DNA of 64,000 nt from IMG/VR virus record IMGVR_UViG_3300034068_001120, positions 38,842 through 102,841 of that record; one strand, 5' to 3'. This stretch comes from a virus. Shown one piece after another: positions 23,051 to 30,001 of this stretch. Below the pieces are notes generated by a model. The model was given only the letters and a program-made list of their open reading frames with translations. It was not told where the DNA came from and did no database searches. The position numbers and the translations under genes are program-made. The first letter of the stretch is position 1; each line of letters opens with the position of its first letter.

Positions 23051-25207
23051 TTATGTTCCAAGAGTCTCGCCGATCAGGGTGGCAACCGATTTGAGTGATC
23101 CAATTGCGGATTGATTGGCAATGAATGCCTTCTGCAATTCTGTTTTGGACTTTGCCGTGTTCATATTCTTTGACACAGTTTCCAACATACCTTGAGCAGA
23201 ATAACCAATCTCTCCGTTCTGTTGACGAGCAATACGATTCTGATCAACAACGATTGCAGTATCAAATCCGTCAACTGCACATCGAACGAATCCATCTCGT
23301 TTCCAATTACAATTCGGAAGTTCTGTTGCGCCTTTGATTTGATGAGCAGGAGATCCTTTCGACCAATGCAACTTAATCCAATGAATTGCTGTTCCTGTTC
23401 GCTTTCGGATAATGTCACAGGCAATCCACACAGAAGTAGATTGAACTGTAAGAGTCTTGTCCAATTCTTCAATGTTATATTTAAGTCCTGTCACAGGATC
23501 AGAAATAATAATGTTGCTGTGTCTGTGTCGATTTGAACCATCGGAATTCTTTCTGTCACTTGGAAGAAAGAATCCATCACAAGAATCTCCGTCAGTCAAG
23601 ACAACCAAGTGAGTGGACTGAAGATTATTCTTTGCCTTGAACTCCTCAATAGTTTCCACAATTTCAATCAATGCCGAAGTGGTTGGAGTTCCACTCAAAT
23701 GATATTGATTATGCTTTGCACAATTATCAATGTCCTGCCAATTCCACAGAATACTCTTTCCCTTTTCATACTCGGCATTTGTCATCTTGGATGACAACCA
23801 ATTCAGAAGATGAATGGGATGCATTTTCACATTGTCCTTGTCGTATTTTCTATCCGTTCGACTCGACAAATCTTCTCCGCTTGAGTTGCTAAAATCATTT
23901 GGAGTCCAAGTATGATCAGAGAATGCAAAGACTTCAAATGGAATTCCACTTCGTCGGCAAAAGTCTGTGAGAATAATAAGTTGTCCAATGGTTGATCGCA
24001 TAATTCCCTGCATTGAACCCGACCAATCCAACAGAATAATAATGCCGTGATTCTTTCCTTTGGCAATCTTTACAGTTCTGCGAAAGACATCATCAGACCA
24101 ACGATAAGAATTCATTCTCAAAGTATCAAGCGCACCTGTCTTTGCAACAGAAGAACGATGAAACAAGTCCGCAGCTTGTTTTCTTGCAAAAGCCTGTGAC
24201 ATTGTTCTGCTTGCATCAGTATAATCTTTCACCTTGATTGGAGTGAGAACTTTCTGCAAATCCAAATTGTTTGGTTTGGATGCAATAATCAAATCAACAT
24301 CTTTCAGAATCATATTGTAAGTCACAATCACATTTGGATGCTTTGGTGGAAGTGTGCAAAGATAATGATTGTCCATTGGACTTGTTTTAGCAGTGCTTGC
24401 CATTTTTTCAATTGCCTGTTCCATCATCTTGTTTGTTGATGGAGTTGGCAATTGTTGCTGTTGGTGTTGCTGTTGTGGTTTCTGCTGTGAAACTTTAGAT
24501 TCTGACGATTCTTTGGAAGAAGATTCACCTTCTTCTCCTTCGCCTTCGCCTTCTCCTGCTTGTTGTTCTGCCGATGGATCATTCTCCATCTCCACAGGAT
24601 GATTCTGTCCCTGTGATTTGCAGAATTTAATAATTTTCACCGCAAGATCAACAACATTCTGAAATGATTGTGTTCGTTCCATCAGCGGAATAAACTGCGA
24701 TTCAGCGGAAGAAAAAGGAATCACAACATTAGAATGAATGCCCAATTTGAAGTGAAGATTCAACCGATCTGCAAAGCAAGCAGTCGGGAATGTGGAAGGC
24801 TTTCCAAAGAATTCCTGTGCAACAAAGTATTCATAAGCCAAGTAGAAATCTCGTTTCAAGCCTTGAAACTTGTTCTTGATAAGTCTTTCAATTCTTGCAT
24901 CTTCCACAATATTCAAATATGATTTGGCTTGTTCTGTGGAACATCCTGTTTGCTTTGCAATAAAATCCATTCCATCCACCCATTCTTTGGCAGGAGTCCA
25001 CAAAGCGTGTCCGACTTCGTGTCCAACCAACATATCATATGTTGATTCTGAAGCAGTCTCCCACAGAGGAAGAAAGAGTGTTCGTGTTTTAAGATTAAAC
25101 ATTGCAGTCGGAATCTTTTCGTGGAGAATTGTAATGTTCTCGGATGCGAGAAGTTTCGCAAGAGTAGACTTGTTTCGGACGATTGGTTGTTGTGGTGTTG
25201 TTGACAT
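23051..25207 (-). CDS. CobT-like protein: N-terminal zincin motif and C-terminal VWA domain
   Basis: 718 aa. The ATG at 25207 (MSTTPQQPIVRNKSTL) is used because the -10 box lies 6 nt upstream, making the mRNA leaderless. Residues 63-67 are HEVGH in LVGHEVGHALWTP, followed by IVEDARIERLIK (99-111), a layout of zinc metallopeptidases. A Gln/Glu/Ser-rich linker (205-255) follows. The VWA domain has a complete MIDAS: DWSGSM (394-399), then a conserved Thr region and VVLTDGDSCDG. It pairs with the MoxR/CobS-type ATPase downstream. MoxR-VWA pairs activate or remodel target proteins; the phage target is unknown. Confidence 0.85.
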   Translation of the reverse strand: MSTTPQQPIVRNKSTLAKLLASENITILHEKIPTAMFNLKTRTLFLPLWETASESTYDMLVGHEVGHALWTPAKEWVDGMDFIAKQTGCSTEQAKSYLNIVEDARIERLIKNKFQGLKRDFYLAYEYFVAQEFFGKPSTFPTACFADRLNLHFKLGIHSNVVIPFSSAESQFIPLMERTQSFQNVVDLAVKIIKFCKSQGQNHPVEMENDPSAEQQAGEGEGEGEEGESSSKESSESKVSQQKPQQQHQQQQLPTPSTNKMMEQAIEKMASTAKTSPMDNHYLCTLPPKHPNVIVTYNMILKDVDLIIASKPNNLDLQKVLTPIKVKDYTDASRTMSQAFARKQAADLFHRSSVAKTGALDTLRMNSYRWSDDVFRRTVKIAKGKNHGIIILLDWSGSMQGIMRSTIGQLIILTDFCRRSGIPFEVFAFSDHTWTPNDFSNSSGEDLSSRTDRKYDKDNVKMHPIHLLNWLSSKMTNAEYEKGKSILWNWQDIDNCAKHNQYHLSGTPTTSALIEIVETIEEFKAKNNLQSTHLVVLTDGDSCDGFFLPSDRKNSDGSNRHRHSNIIISDPVTGLKYNIEELDKTLTVQSTSVWIACDIIRKRTGTAIHWIKLHWSKGSPAHQIKGATELPNCNWKRDGFVRCAVDGFDTAIVVDQNRIARQQNGEIGYSAQGMLETVSKNMNTAKSKTELQKAFIANQSAIGSLKSVATLIGETLGT

Positions 25208-25213
25208 ATGCAA

Positions 25214-25241
25214 AGTATGCCACCAATTCAAGCAAAGTCAA
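25214..25241 (-). promoter_or_regulatory. sigma70-like promoter, leaderless start of the VWA gene
   Basis: Minus strand: TTGACT (25236-25241), 16-bp spacer, CATACT (25214-25219), then exactly 6 nt to the ATG at 25207. Confidence 0.75.
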
Positions 25242-25278
25242 ATAATGTGATCAATTTTCTAAAGATTTATTTCAAAGG

Positions 25279-25365
25279 TTATCGGACGCAGGACCCGATC
25301 AAATCCCGCCCAGTCCGATAACAGGCCGGGCTATGACGAACTATGACGAATTCGAACTATGACGG
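25279..25365 (-). repeat. promoter-upstream repeat element, copy 1
   Basis: Read on the minus strand: three CGTCATAGTT-type words (two at exactly 10-bp spacing) followed by two GTCCGATAA words in opposite orientation. It lies between the terminator at 25374 and the promoter of the VWA gene. Confidence 0.75.
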
Positions 25366-25373
25366 CAGGCAAT

Positions 25374-25396
25374 AAAAAAACCCCCTTGCGGGGGTC
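25374..25396 (-). terminator. intrinsic terminator
   Basis: Minus strand: CCCCCGCAAGGGGG followed by seven T. It ends the 66-aa gene 25402-25602. Confidence 0.88.
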
Positions 25397-25401
25397 CTGG
25401 A

Positions 25402-25602
25402 TCATGCGGTCTTCTCTATAAAGAAGTCCGTTTCATCATAATCCATTGTGACACCATCCTGCCAAGTAAGACCTGAAGTGTCTCCGTTGAATTGACATTC
25501 AACATCGTAGTGCGCTCCATTCTTCTTGACCAGATACATTGGATTTTTCCAACATACTGTGAGTTTGTTATCAACTGCGGTTTTGATTTCATCAAGTGTC
25601 AT
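25402..25602 (-). CDS. hypothetical small protein
   Basis: 66 aa, MTLDEIKTAVDNKLTVCWKN onwards. The start at 25602 is fixed by AAAGGA 7 nt upstream; the longer frame runs through the promoter. Beta-rich, acidic C-terminus (MDYDETDFFIEKTA). Single-gene unit with its own promoter and terminator. Confidence 0.68.
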   Translation of the reverse strand: MTLDEIKTAVDNKLTVCWKNPMYLVKKNGAHYDVECQFNGDTSGLTWQDGVTMDYDETDFFIEKTA

Positions 25603-25637
25603 TGTAGTCCTTTTGTTGTGGTGATCTGTACCCTTGA

Positions 25638-25665
25638 AGTATACACCAAGAATCAACGAATGCAA
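25638..25665 (-). promoter_or_regulatory. sigma70-like promoter
   Basis: Minus strand: TTGCAT (25660-25665), 16-bp spacer, TATACT (25638-25643). Drives 25402-25602. Confidence 0.72.
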
Positions 25666-25694
25666 ATAATCAGCACAATATTTGAAAGATTTTA

Positions 25695-25726
25695 TTATCG
25701 GACACGGCGGATTCAAACTATGACGG
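25695..25726 (-). repeat. promoter-upstream repeat element, copy 2
   Basis: One CGTCATAGTT word and one GTCCGATAA word (minus strand), between terminator 25735 and promoter 25638. Confidence 0.68.
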
Positions 25727-25734
25727 CAGAAAAC

Positions 25735-25762
25735 AAAAAAACCCTTTCCCGAAGGAAAGGGT
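25735..25762 (-). terminator. intrinsic terminator
   Basis: Minus strand: ACCCTTTCC-TTCG-GGAAAGGGT followed by a T-run. Ends 25769-26125. Confidence 0.88.
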
Positions 25763-25768
25763 CTCTGA

Positions 25769-26125
25769 TCAAAACTCGTCGCTGTCAGGATAATCGAATC
25801 CGAAATCGCCTTCGCTTTCGGTGATTTCCTCAAGAATGCGAGATTCGCACTCTCGTTCAATCTGATCTGCGAGATGTTCGCAGATTTCCGTGATTGCGGG
25901 ATTGCTTTTGTCGAACGACCATTCGGCAATCACTTCTCCGTCCTCATTGAACTGCATCCACGAGTCGATTTGAACACCTTGAATGGCAAATTCGTGTCCT
26001 TTTTCTGTTCCGAACTCGTGATCGAAACTTGTATCAACCTTTTCATAAAGAATTGTGCAAATTGCTGTGTAAAATGACTCTCCGACTTCAATTTCTTCTG
26101 CTTCAAATGTAATTTCTGATTTCAT
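25769..26125 (-). CDS. hypothetical acidic protein
   Basis: 118 aa, starting MKSEITFEAEEIEVGESFYT with AAGAAAG upstream; the longer frame reaches into the upstream gene. It is strongly acidic (DQIERECESRILEEITESEG, ending PDSDEF), which is common in phage proteins that mimic DNA or bind basic host proteins. No family recognised. Co-transcribed with 26145-26540. Confidence 0.65.
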   Translation of the reverse strand: MKSEITFEAEEIEVGESFYTAICTILYEKVDTSFDHEFGTEKGHEFAIQGVQIDSWMQFNEDGEVIAEWSFDKSNPAITEICEHLADQIERECESRILEEITESEGDFGFDYPDSDEF

Positions 26126-26144
26126 TTTCGTTTTCTTTCTTGGG

Positions 26145-26540
26145 TTAGTTGTTGTTTTTGCCGTCGAGTTCAATATCTTCGAGAATTTGAGCAATCATTG
26201 TGTCTGCCACATCGGAAAGAGGTGCTCGTTCCTCGTTCTGATCGTGAATTCCTGCATTTCTTGCAAGAACAAGACGAAGCATTCGCAAAGCCGAGATGGT
26301 TTGATCAAATTCCACCATTGCAAGTTTGAATTTCGTGATATCCTTGAGCATATCAGGAATTCGCTCTGAATCATCTTCAGTTTGAAACTCTCGAAGTGAT
26401 TCTTCAAGATCTTTCAGCGATTGAGTAACAGGGTTTGAGAGAATGGCATTGAATGATCCGCACAATTGGCTTCCGATCTGGTCGATGATTTCGACAAGAC
26501 GGCGGGGGTTGAGATCGAGATTGTTAGTGTTGTTGGACAT
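26145..26540 (-). CDS. hypothetical helical protein from a leaderless transcript
   Basis: 131 aa, MSNNTNNLDLNPRRLVEIID onwards. ATG at 26540 is 6 nt downstream of TATACT, and the longer frame would start upstream of the transcription start. Mostly helical with acidic patches. The coding start ATGTCCAACAACAC matches that of 26773-27072. Confidence 0.68.
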   Translation of the reverse strand: MSNNTNNLDLNPRRLVEIIDQIGSQLCGSFNAILSNPVTQSLKDLEESLREFQTEDDSERIPDMLKDITKFKLAMVEFDQTISALRMLRLVLARNAGIHDQNEERAPLSDVADTMIAQILEDIELDGKNNN

Positions 26541-26546
26541 AATAAG

Positions 26547-26574
26547 AGTATACACCGAGAATTGAACAATGCAA
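26547..26574 (-). promoter_or_regulatory. sigma70-like promoter, leaderless start
   Basis: Minus strand: TTGCAT (26569-26574), 16-bp spacer, TATACT (26547-26552), 6 nt to ATG. Confidence 0.75.
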
Positions 26575-26603
26575 ATTATGTGGTCGATTTTCCAAAGATT
26601 TTA

Positions 26604-26639
26604 TTATCGGACTCTGAGGGCTATGACGAACTATGACGG
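26604..26639 (-). repeat. promoter-upstream repeat element, copy 3
   Basis: Two CGTCATAG words at 10-bp spacing followed by GTCCGATAA (minus strand). Confidence 0.75.
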
Positions 26640-26647
26640 CAGGCAAT

Positions 26648-26674
26648 AAAAAAAGACTGGGTTCGCACCCAGTC
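26648..26674 (-). terminator. intrinsic terminator
   Basis: Minus strand: GACTGGGT-GCGA-ACCCAGTC followed by seven T. Ends the 26773-27072 unit. Confidence 0.88.
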
Positions 26675-26725
26675 CAAAGTCCTGCGGACTTGTTATTTGT
26701 TATTTTCCGAATGTGGAGAGGTAAC

Positions 26726-26759
26726 AGGGTCGGCGGGGAAACGCTCCACCGCCGACCCT
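26726..26759 (-). terminator. strong hairpin just after gene 26773-27072
   Basis: AGGGTCGGCGG pairs with CCGCCGACCCT over a 12-nt loop. There is no T-run on the minus strand, so it is more likely a 3' stabilising structure than the terminator itself, which lies 52 nt further on. Confidence 0.6.
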
Positions 26760-26772
26760 CCAACCACAACGG

Positions 26773-27072
26773 TCAGACTGCAATACCTCGCTTGACGAGA
26801 TCTTTCGACATCGCCACAAGAACTGCGTGGTTTTCTGTGAGAGCCAGAATCAACGCATCGTGCGTCTTGCTCTCGTCAATGGCTTCTTGAGCCTGACGAG
26901 TAAATGATTCTGCCTTTGCCACGAACTTGTCTTTGTTGAATTGCGCCTTCGCAATTCCCATCGCCGCATCGTCGATTGATTGTGCGAGAGGAGATCGGCG
27001 TTCTTGACGAACACTTCCGTCTTTGTTGAGTTTGCTTGATTGGGTCGTACCCGATGTTGTGTTGTTGGACAT
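26773..27072 (-). CDS. hypothetical protein from a leaderless transcript
   Basis: 99 aa, MSNNTTSGTTQSSKLNKDGS onwards, basic N-terminus and helical remainder (DDAAMGIAKAQFNKDKFVAK). ATG at 27072 lies 6 nt after TATACT. Its first codons are near-identical to those of 26145-26540 although the proteins differ, suggesting that the RNA start is under selection. Confidence 0.68.
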   Translation of the reverse strand: MSNNTTSGTTQSSKLNKDGSVRQERRSPLAQSIDDAAMGIAKAQFNKDKFVAKAESFTRQAQEAIDESKTHDALILALTENHAVLVAMSKDLVKRGIAV

Positions 27073-27078
27073 ATACAG

Positions 27079-27106
27079 AGTATACACCAAGAATTAAACA
27101 ATGCAA
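27079..27106 (-). promoter_or_regulatory. sigma70-like promoter, leaderless start
   Basis: Minus strand: TTGCAT (27101-27106), 16-bp spacer, TATACT (27079-27084), CTGTAT, ATG. Confidence 0.75.
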
Positions 27107-27136
27107 ATTATAGGATCAATTTTCTAAAGATTATTA

Positions 27137-27172
27137 TTATCGGACTCTACGGGCTATGACGAACTATGACGG
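27137..27172 (-). repeat. promoter-upstream repeat element, copy 4
   Basis: Two CGTCATAG words at 10-bp spacing followed by GTCCGATAATAATAA (minus strand). Confidence 0.75.
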
Positions 27173-27178
27173 CAAGGC

Positions 27179-27207
27179 AAAAAAAAAACTTCCCCGAAGG
27201 GAAGTTC
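27179..27207 (-). terminator. intrinsic terminator
   Basis: Minus strand: AACTTCCC-TTCG-GGGAAGTT followed by a long T-run. Ends 27235-27639. Confidence 0.9.
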
Positions 27208-27234
27208 CGACGCTGTTGCGTCTGCCCCGAAGGG

Positions 27235-27639
27235 TTATGCGATTGCGATATCCAATTCCTTGAAGGTCTGCATTCCTTCACATTGCGTCATCGTCGACTT
27301 TCCGATGATGCCCATAATTCCTTGAACGGAATCGTTCATGGACTTTCGGACTTCCTTGCGTTCTGAATCCGACATTGCCATTGCTTCCTCGGCGATGGCA
27401 ACCAATGCCGAACGCTGAAATCCTGCACGCTGTGCAAGGATGGACAGAAGTGTCCACGGACAGGCTGACTGCGGAACAGACTTCTCGAATGCTTCGCCTC
27501 GACTGTACGAGAAGTCTACGCAGAAGGTGACCGTTCCTGCCAATTCTGATCCTGAAGGAATCGTATACAGTTCCTTGACTGCACTCTTGATTGCTGTTAC
27601 GAACTCTGGGGATTGAACGATGGTGGTTGTTGTTGTCAT
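27235..27639 (-). CDS. hypothetical protein from a leaderless transcript
   Basis: 134 aa. Starts MTTTTTIVQSPEFVTAIKSA; the mRNA start ATGACAACAACAACCACC is a CA-rich run placed 6 nt after TATACT. The rest is alpha/beta with a Met/Ser/Glu-rich helix (AIAEEAMAMSDSERKEVRKS). No family recognised. Confidence 0.68.
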   Translation of the reverse strand: MTTTTTIVQSPEFVTAIKSAVKELYTIPSGSELAGTVTFCVDFSYSRGEAFEKSVPQSACPWTLLSILAQRAGFQRSALVAIAEEAMAMSDSERKEVRKSMNDSVQGIMGIIGKSTMTQCEGMQTFKELDIAIA

Positions 27640-27645
27640 ATACAG

Positions 27646-27673
27646 AGTATACTTCCAAAATCAACCTTGTCAA
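27646..27673 (-). promoter_or_regulatory. sigma70-like promoter, leaderless start
   Basis: Minus strand: TTGACA (27668-27673), 16-bp spacer, TATACT (27646-27651), CTGTAT, ATG. Confidence 0.78.
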
Positions 27674-27702
27674 ATTATATGGCAAAGAATTAAGAATTAT
27701 TA

Positions 27703-27753
27703 TTATCGGACTCTGGGGCTATGACGAACTATGACGGATTCGAACTATGACGG
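27703..27753 (-). repeat. promoter-upstream repeat element, copy 5
   Basis: Three CGTCATAG-type words (two at 10-bp spacing) and GTCCGATAATAATAA (minus strand). Confidence 0.75.
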
Positions 27754-27775
27754 CGAACCGAAAAAAAAATTTCTG

Positions 27776-27808
27776 GAATAAAAACCCCTCGGCACGATGC
27801 CGAGGGGC
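27776..27808 (-). terminator. intrinsic terminator
   Basis: Minus strand: CCCCTCGGCA-TCG-TGCCGAGGGG followed by TTTTTATT. Ends 27832-28695. Confidence 0.88.
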
Positions 27809-27831
27809 TATGCAACCAACTGACGATTGTG

Positions 27832-28695
27832 TTAGACTCGCACTGCGAATCCGTTTGCGGTCGCATATGCCATCGATTCATCGTAGGCTCGATGCGATGT
27901 CGGTCCCTTCCAAGACAATCCGACTACCGAATTCTTCGGATCAAGAAAACGCAGATCGGTAGCCGTTCCATCGATTACGGTATATCCGTTCCAAGTCTTC
28001 GGCAATTCGGTAGCCGATTCAATACCGAACACTACGGCAACATTGTAGCCTGATTCAAGGATACTCAACGCATCGGATTCATTATCCTCGCTTCGTGAGA
28101 ATGTAAGATGATAATTCGATGGAGTTTTTCCGACTCTCGATGCGATTTTCGTATAATCGTAAAACTGAACGGTAGAGTATCGTTCGAACAATTCGCTCCA
28201 TACCTTTTCCCAAAGAATGTCACTGAATGCGTTCATACGAACCGATGGCGTAACTCCACGCTTGGCGCAACGCTTGACGAACGATGCTATCTCTCTATCA
28301 ATCGCTTGTAGTGCCATTAGCGCAGTCGATCCTCCTCCAAACAATTCTCTAGTTCTTGCAATTCTTGCGGAGCGTACCGAATTGAGCACGCTTGGATTAT
28401 TAGCGCATCCAACTCCCAATACTGAATGTCCCGCATTGATACCTACGCATCCCTGCCTACAGAATCCAGCCTTTGGGCATATATCGATACCGCTTGTGTT
28501 AGCAGGGGAAAGACTCAATGAGAGCGTAGCGTGCCCTTGCGCCGAACCTAGGAAAAGTTTCGGATTACTATCTTCCTTCGACATTATCGACCTCTTGCGA
28601 GTACCGATAGGCGCACCTTTGCGCTCGTATTCTGCGATGGATTCTCGCAGATTAGAGTAGGATAGAACAGAGGATGGTAGTTGTGTTAGTTGCAT
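27832..28695 (-). CDS. GP88-type phage protein
   Basis: 287 aa. The pattern CPKAGFCRQGCVGINAG, then RTRELF, RMNAFSDILWEKV, VQFYDYTK, YHLTFSRSE, NVAVVFG and VIDGTATDLRFLDP with VVGLSWKG is that of the GP88-domain family first named in mycobacteriophages. The clustered Cys residues suggest a metal or Fe-S site; the biochemical function is unknown. The ATG at 28695 is 6 nt after TATAAT, so it is leaderless; an ATG two codons earlier would lie within the promoter spacing. Confidence 0.82.
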   Translation of the reverse strand: MQLTQLPSSVLSYSNLRESIAEYERKGAPIGTRKRSIMSKEDSNPKLFLGSAQGHATLSLSLSPANTSGIDICPKAGFCRQGCVGINAGHSVLGVGCANNPSVLNSVRSARIARTRELFGGGSTALMALQAIDREIASFVKRCAKRGVTPSVRMNAFSDILWEKVWSELFERYSTVQFYDYTKIASRVGKTPSNYHLTFSRSEDNESDALSILESGYNVAVVFGIESATELPKTWNGYTVIDGTATDLRFLDPKNSVVGLSWKGPTSHRAYDESMAYATANGFAVRV

Positions 28696-28701
28696 ACTCA
28701 T

Positions 28702-28729
28702 ATTATACATCGTAAATCGATGATGTCAA
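28702..28729 (-). promoter_or_regulatory. sigma70-like promoter, leaderless start
   Basis: Minus strand: TTGACA (28724-28729), 16-bp spacer, TATAAT (28702-28707), 6 nt to the ATG at 28695. Closest of the set to the consensus. Confidence 0.8.
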
Positions 28730-28760
28730 ATAAAGGGTACGATTATTTGAATATTTTTTA

Positions 28761-28838
28761 TTATCGGACGCTGGTCATAGTTCGCTAGTCATAGTACCGC
28801 AGATCGACTCCCGCCACCACCACAAAAACTATGACGAA
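28761..28838 (-). repeat. promoter-upstream repeat element, copy 6 (inverted words)
   Basis: GTCCGATAA plus two TCATAG words in the opposite orientation to a further CGTCATAGTT word at 28828, so this copy forms an inverted repeat. Copy 10 has the same arrangement. Confidence 0.68.
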
Positions 28839-28841
28839 TAC

Positions 28842-28919
28842 AAAAAAAGAGGATGCCTCTGCGGTGGCATCCTCCTTGTCGCTCGCGTGTGCGACGGTTT
28901 ATTTGTTTTCCTTCCTGAC
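28842..28919 (-). ncRNA. candidate ~78-nt small RNA
   Basis: A consensus promoter (28926-28953) is followed only 45 nt later by a strong terminator, GAGGATGCC/GGCATCCTC with seven T (28842-28874). The space between has no usable start codon: it contains AGGAAGGAAAACAAATAA and a GC-rich stretch. The unit has the full promoter-terminator layout of its gene-bearing neighbours, so it makes either a small RNA or is what remains after a gene was lost. Confidence 0.55.
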
Positions 28920-28925
28920 AACTAG

Positions 28926-28953
28926 AGTATACAACAGATTCGGACAATGTCAA
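28926..28953 (-). promoter_or_regulatory. sigma70-like promoter of the small RNA unit
   Basis: Minus strand: TTGACA (28948-28953), 16-bp spacer, TATACT (28926-28931). Confidence 0.75.
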
Positions 28954-28982
28954 ATAAAAGGTTAAAGAATTATAATATTGTA

Positions 28983-29010
28983 TTATCGGACTCTCGTGAA
29001 CTATGACGAA
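28983..29010 (-). repeat. promoter-upstream repeat element, copy 7 (short)
   Basis: One CGTCATAGTT word and GTCCGATAATA, spaced by 9 bp (minus strand). Confidence 0.68.
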
Positions 29011-29013
29011 ACC

Positions 29014-29042
29014 AAAAAGAAAAGACCCCCTTGCGGGGGTCC
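29014..29042 (-). terminator. intrinsic terminator
   Basis: Minus strand: ACCCCC-GCAA-GGGGGT followed by CTTTTCTTTTT. Nearly identical copies occur at 29491 and 30041. Confidence 0.85.
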
Positions 29043-29045
29043 TGG

Positions 29046-29318
29046 TCAGGAGTCTCTCTTTGCGACTCCTGCTTTGAATCCTTCCCTCCAAGCCTCATCG
29101 AGTGCATCTGCACTCGTTGGGCGATTGTTCACCAACCAATTCCTGCAATCTTGCAGTTCGGCTTCCAAATCCGAGATTTGAAATTGATAATCCTTCAACT
29201 GCTCGAGCGATTCACGAGTTTGAATTTGTTGCGCCAATTGGGATCTCTCCCATCGCAAGACATCCAACCGTTGTTTTTTCGATTGAAATAGTATGGTCAT
29301 TTGTTGTAATACGGTCAT
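29046..29318 (-). CDS. hypothetical coiled-coil protein with structured leader
   Basis: 90 aa, MTVLQQMTILFQSKKQRLDV onwards; strongly helical coiled coil (SLEQLKDYQFQISDLEAELQ) and a basic end. Start at 29318 is fixed by AAAGGAAC. One of five neighbouring genes with the same type of hairpin leader. Function unknown. Confidence 0.68.
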   Translation of the reverse strand: MTVLQQMTILFQSKKQRLDVLRWERSQLAQQIQTRESLEQLKDYQFQISDLEAELQDCRNWLVNNRPTSADALDEAWREGFKAGVAKRDS

Positions 29319-29387
29319 TCTAGTTCCTTTGTGTCCCGCAGGGACAGATGCAATCGTAAGGGATTGAAACATTCAATCCTCATCGAC
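29319..29387 (-). ncRNA. structured 5' leader, copy 1
   Basis: Hairpin 1 GGATTGAA-TGT-TTCAATCC (29361-29379) and hairpin 2 TGTCCC-TGC-GGGACA (29332-29346) precede the ribosome-binding site. Compared with the other copies, paired positions change together. Confidence 0.7.
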
Positions 29388-29393
29388 ACCTAC

Positions 29394-29421
29394 AATATAC
29401 AACGGATTTGGGCAATGTCAA
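29394..29421 (-). promoter_or_regulatory. sigma70-like promoter
   Basis: Minus strand: TTGACA (29416-29421), 16-bp spacer, TATATT (29394-29399). Confidence 0.75.
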
Positions 29422-29450
29422 ATAAAAGGGTAAAGAATTCTAATATTGTA

Positions 29451-29487
29451 TTATCGGTCAAAGGGGGCTATAACAAACTATGACGAA
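29451..29487 (-). repeat. promoter-upstream repeat element, copy 8 (degenerate)
   Basis: CGTCATAGTT, a mutated second word (TGTTATAG) at 10-bp spacing, and GACCGATAA (minus strand). Confidence 0.65.
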
Positions 29488-29490
29488 ACC

Positions 29491-29518
29491 AAAAAGAAAA
29501 GACCCCCTTGCGGGGGTC
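29491..29518 (-). terminator. intrinsic terminator
   Basis: Minus strand: GACCCCC/GGGGGTC type stem followed by TTTTCTTTTT. Ends 29524-29871. Confidence 0.85.
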
Positions 29519-29523
29519 CTGAA

Positions 29524-29871
29524 TCACTTGGCGTAGATGTCTGCGCCAGATCGAATCCCCCATCCTCTCCTCGCCACTGTTTGGTGGCGAGTGGTGGTTC
29601 TCGAGTACTTGTCATTGGGAATCACGCATCTTGGGCACTCTCCGTCAAGATAGACCCACATAATTGGTGTTCCGTAACTATAAACAACATATTGAATGTT
29701 GTCTGTGGAAAGGAACAATCGAGCCATTTCTGGGGAAAGTCGACCCGTCCCTCTACCCACTCGAACAGTACTCGATCCGTACTCTCCGAATGAGAGTGAT
29801 CCAGTGTGAGTCTTTCCGTTTTCAAATTTGCTGATTGCCACAAACGCATTATGAAGTGAGATATTAGCCAT
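29524..29871 (-). CDS. hypothetical protein (DUF8033-like)
   Basis: 115 aa, MANISLHNAFVAISKFENGK onwards. The motifs VRVGRGTGRLSPEMARLF, YVVYSYGTPIMWV and NDKYSRTTTRHQ resemble a small family common in phages and bacteria (recalled as DUF8033). Function unknown. Start fixed by AAAGGAAC; single-gene unit with leader copy 2. Confidence 0.7.
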   Translation of the reverse strand: MANISLHNAFVAISKFENGKTHTGSLSFGEYGSSTVRVGRGTGRLSPEMARLFLSTDNIQYVVYSYGTPIMWVYLDGECPRCVIPNDKYSRTTTRHQTVARRGWGIRSGADIYAK

Positions 29872-29937
29872 TCTAGTTCCTTTGACCCGCAGGGTCAGGT
29901 GCATCATAAGGGATTGAAACATTCAATCCTCATTGAC
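29872..29937 (-). ncRNA. structured 5' leader, copy 2
   Basis: Hairpin 1 GGATTGAA-TGT-TTCAATCC and hairpin 2 TGACCC-TGC-GGGTCA (29883-29897). Hairpin 2 differs from copy 1 by a swap of one base pair (T-A to A-T). Confidence 0.7.
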
Positions 29938-29943
29938 AACCAC

Positions 29944-29971
29944 AATATACTACCGATTTCGCCGATGTCAA
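29944..29971 (-). promoter_or_regulatory. sigma70-like promoter
   Basis: Minus strand: TTGACA (29966-29971), 16-bp spacer, TATATT (29944-29949). Confidence 0.75.
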
Positions 29972-30001
29972 ATAAAGAGGTCGATTTTTCAAAGAATATT
30001 A

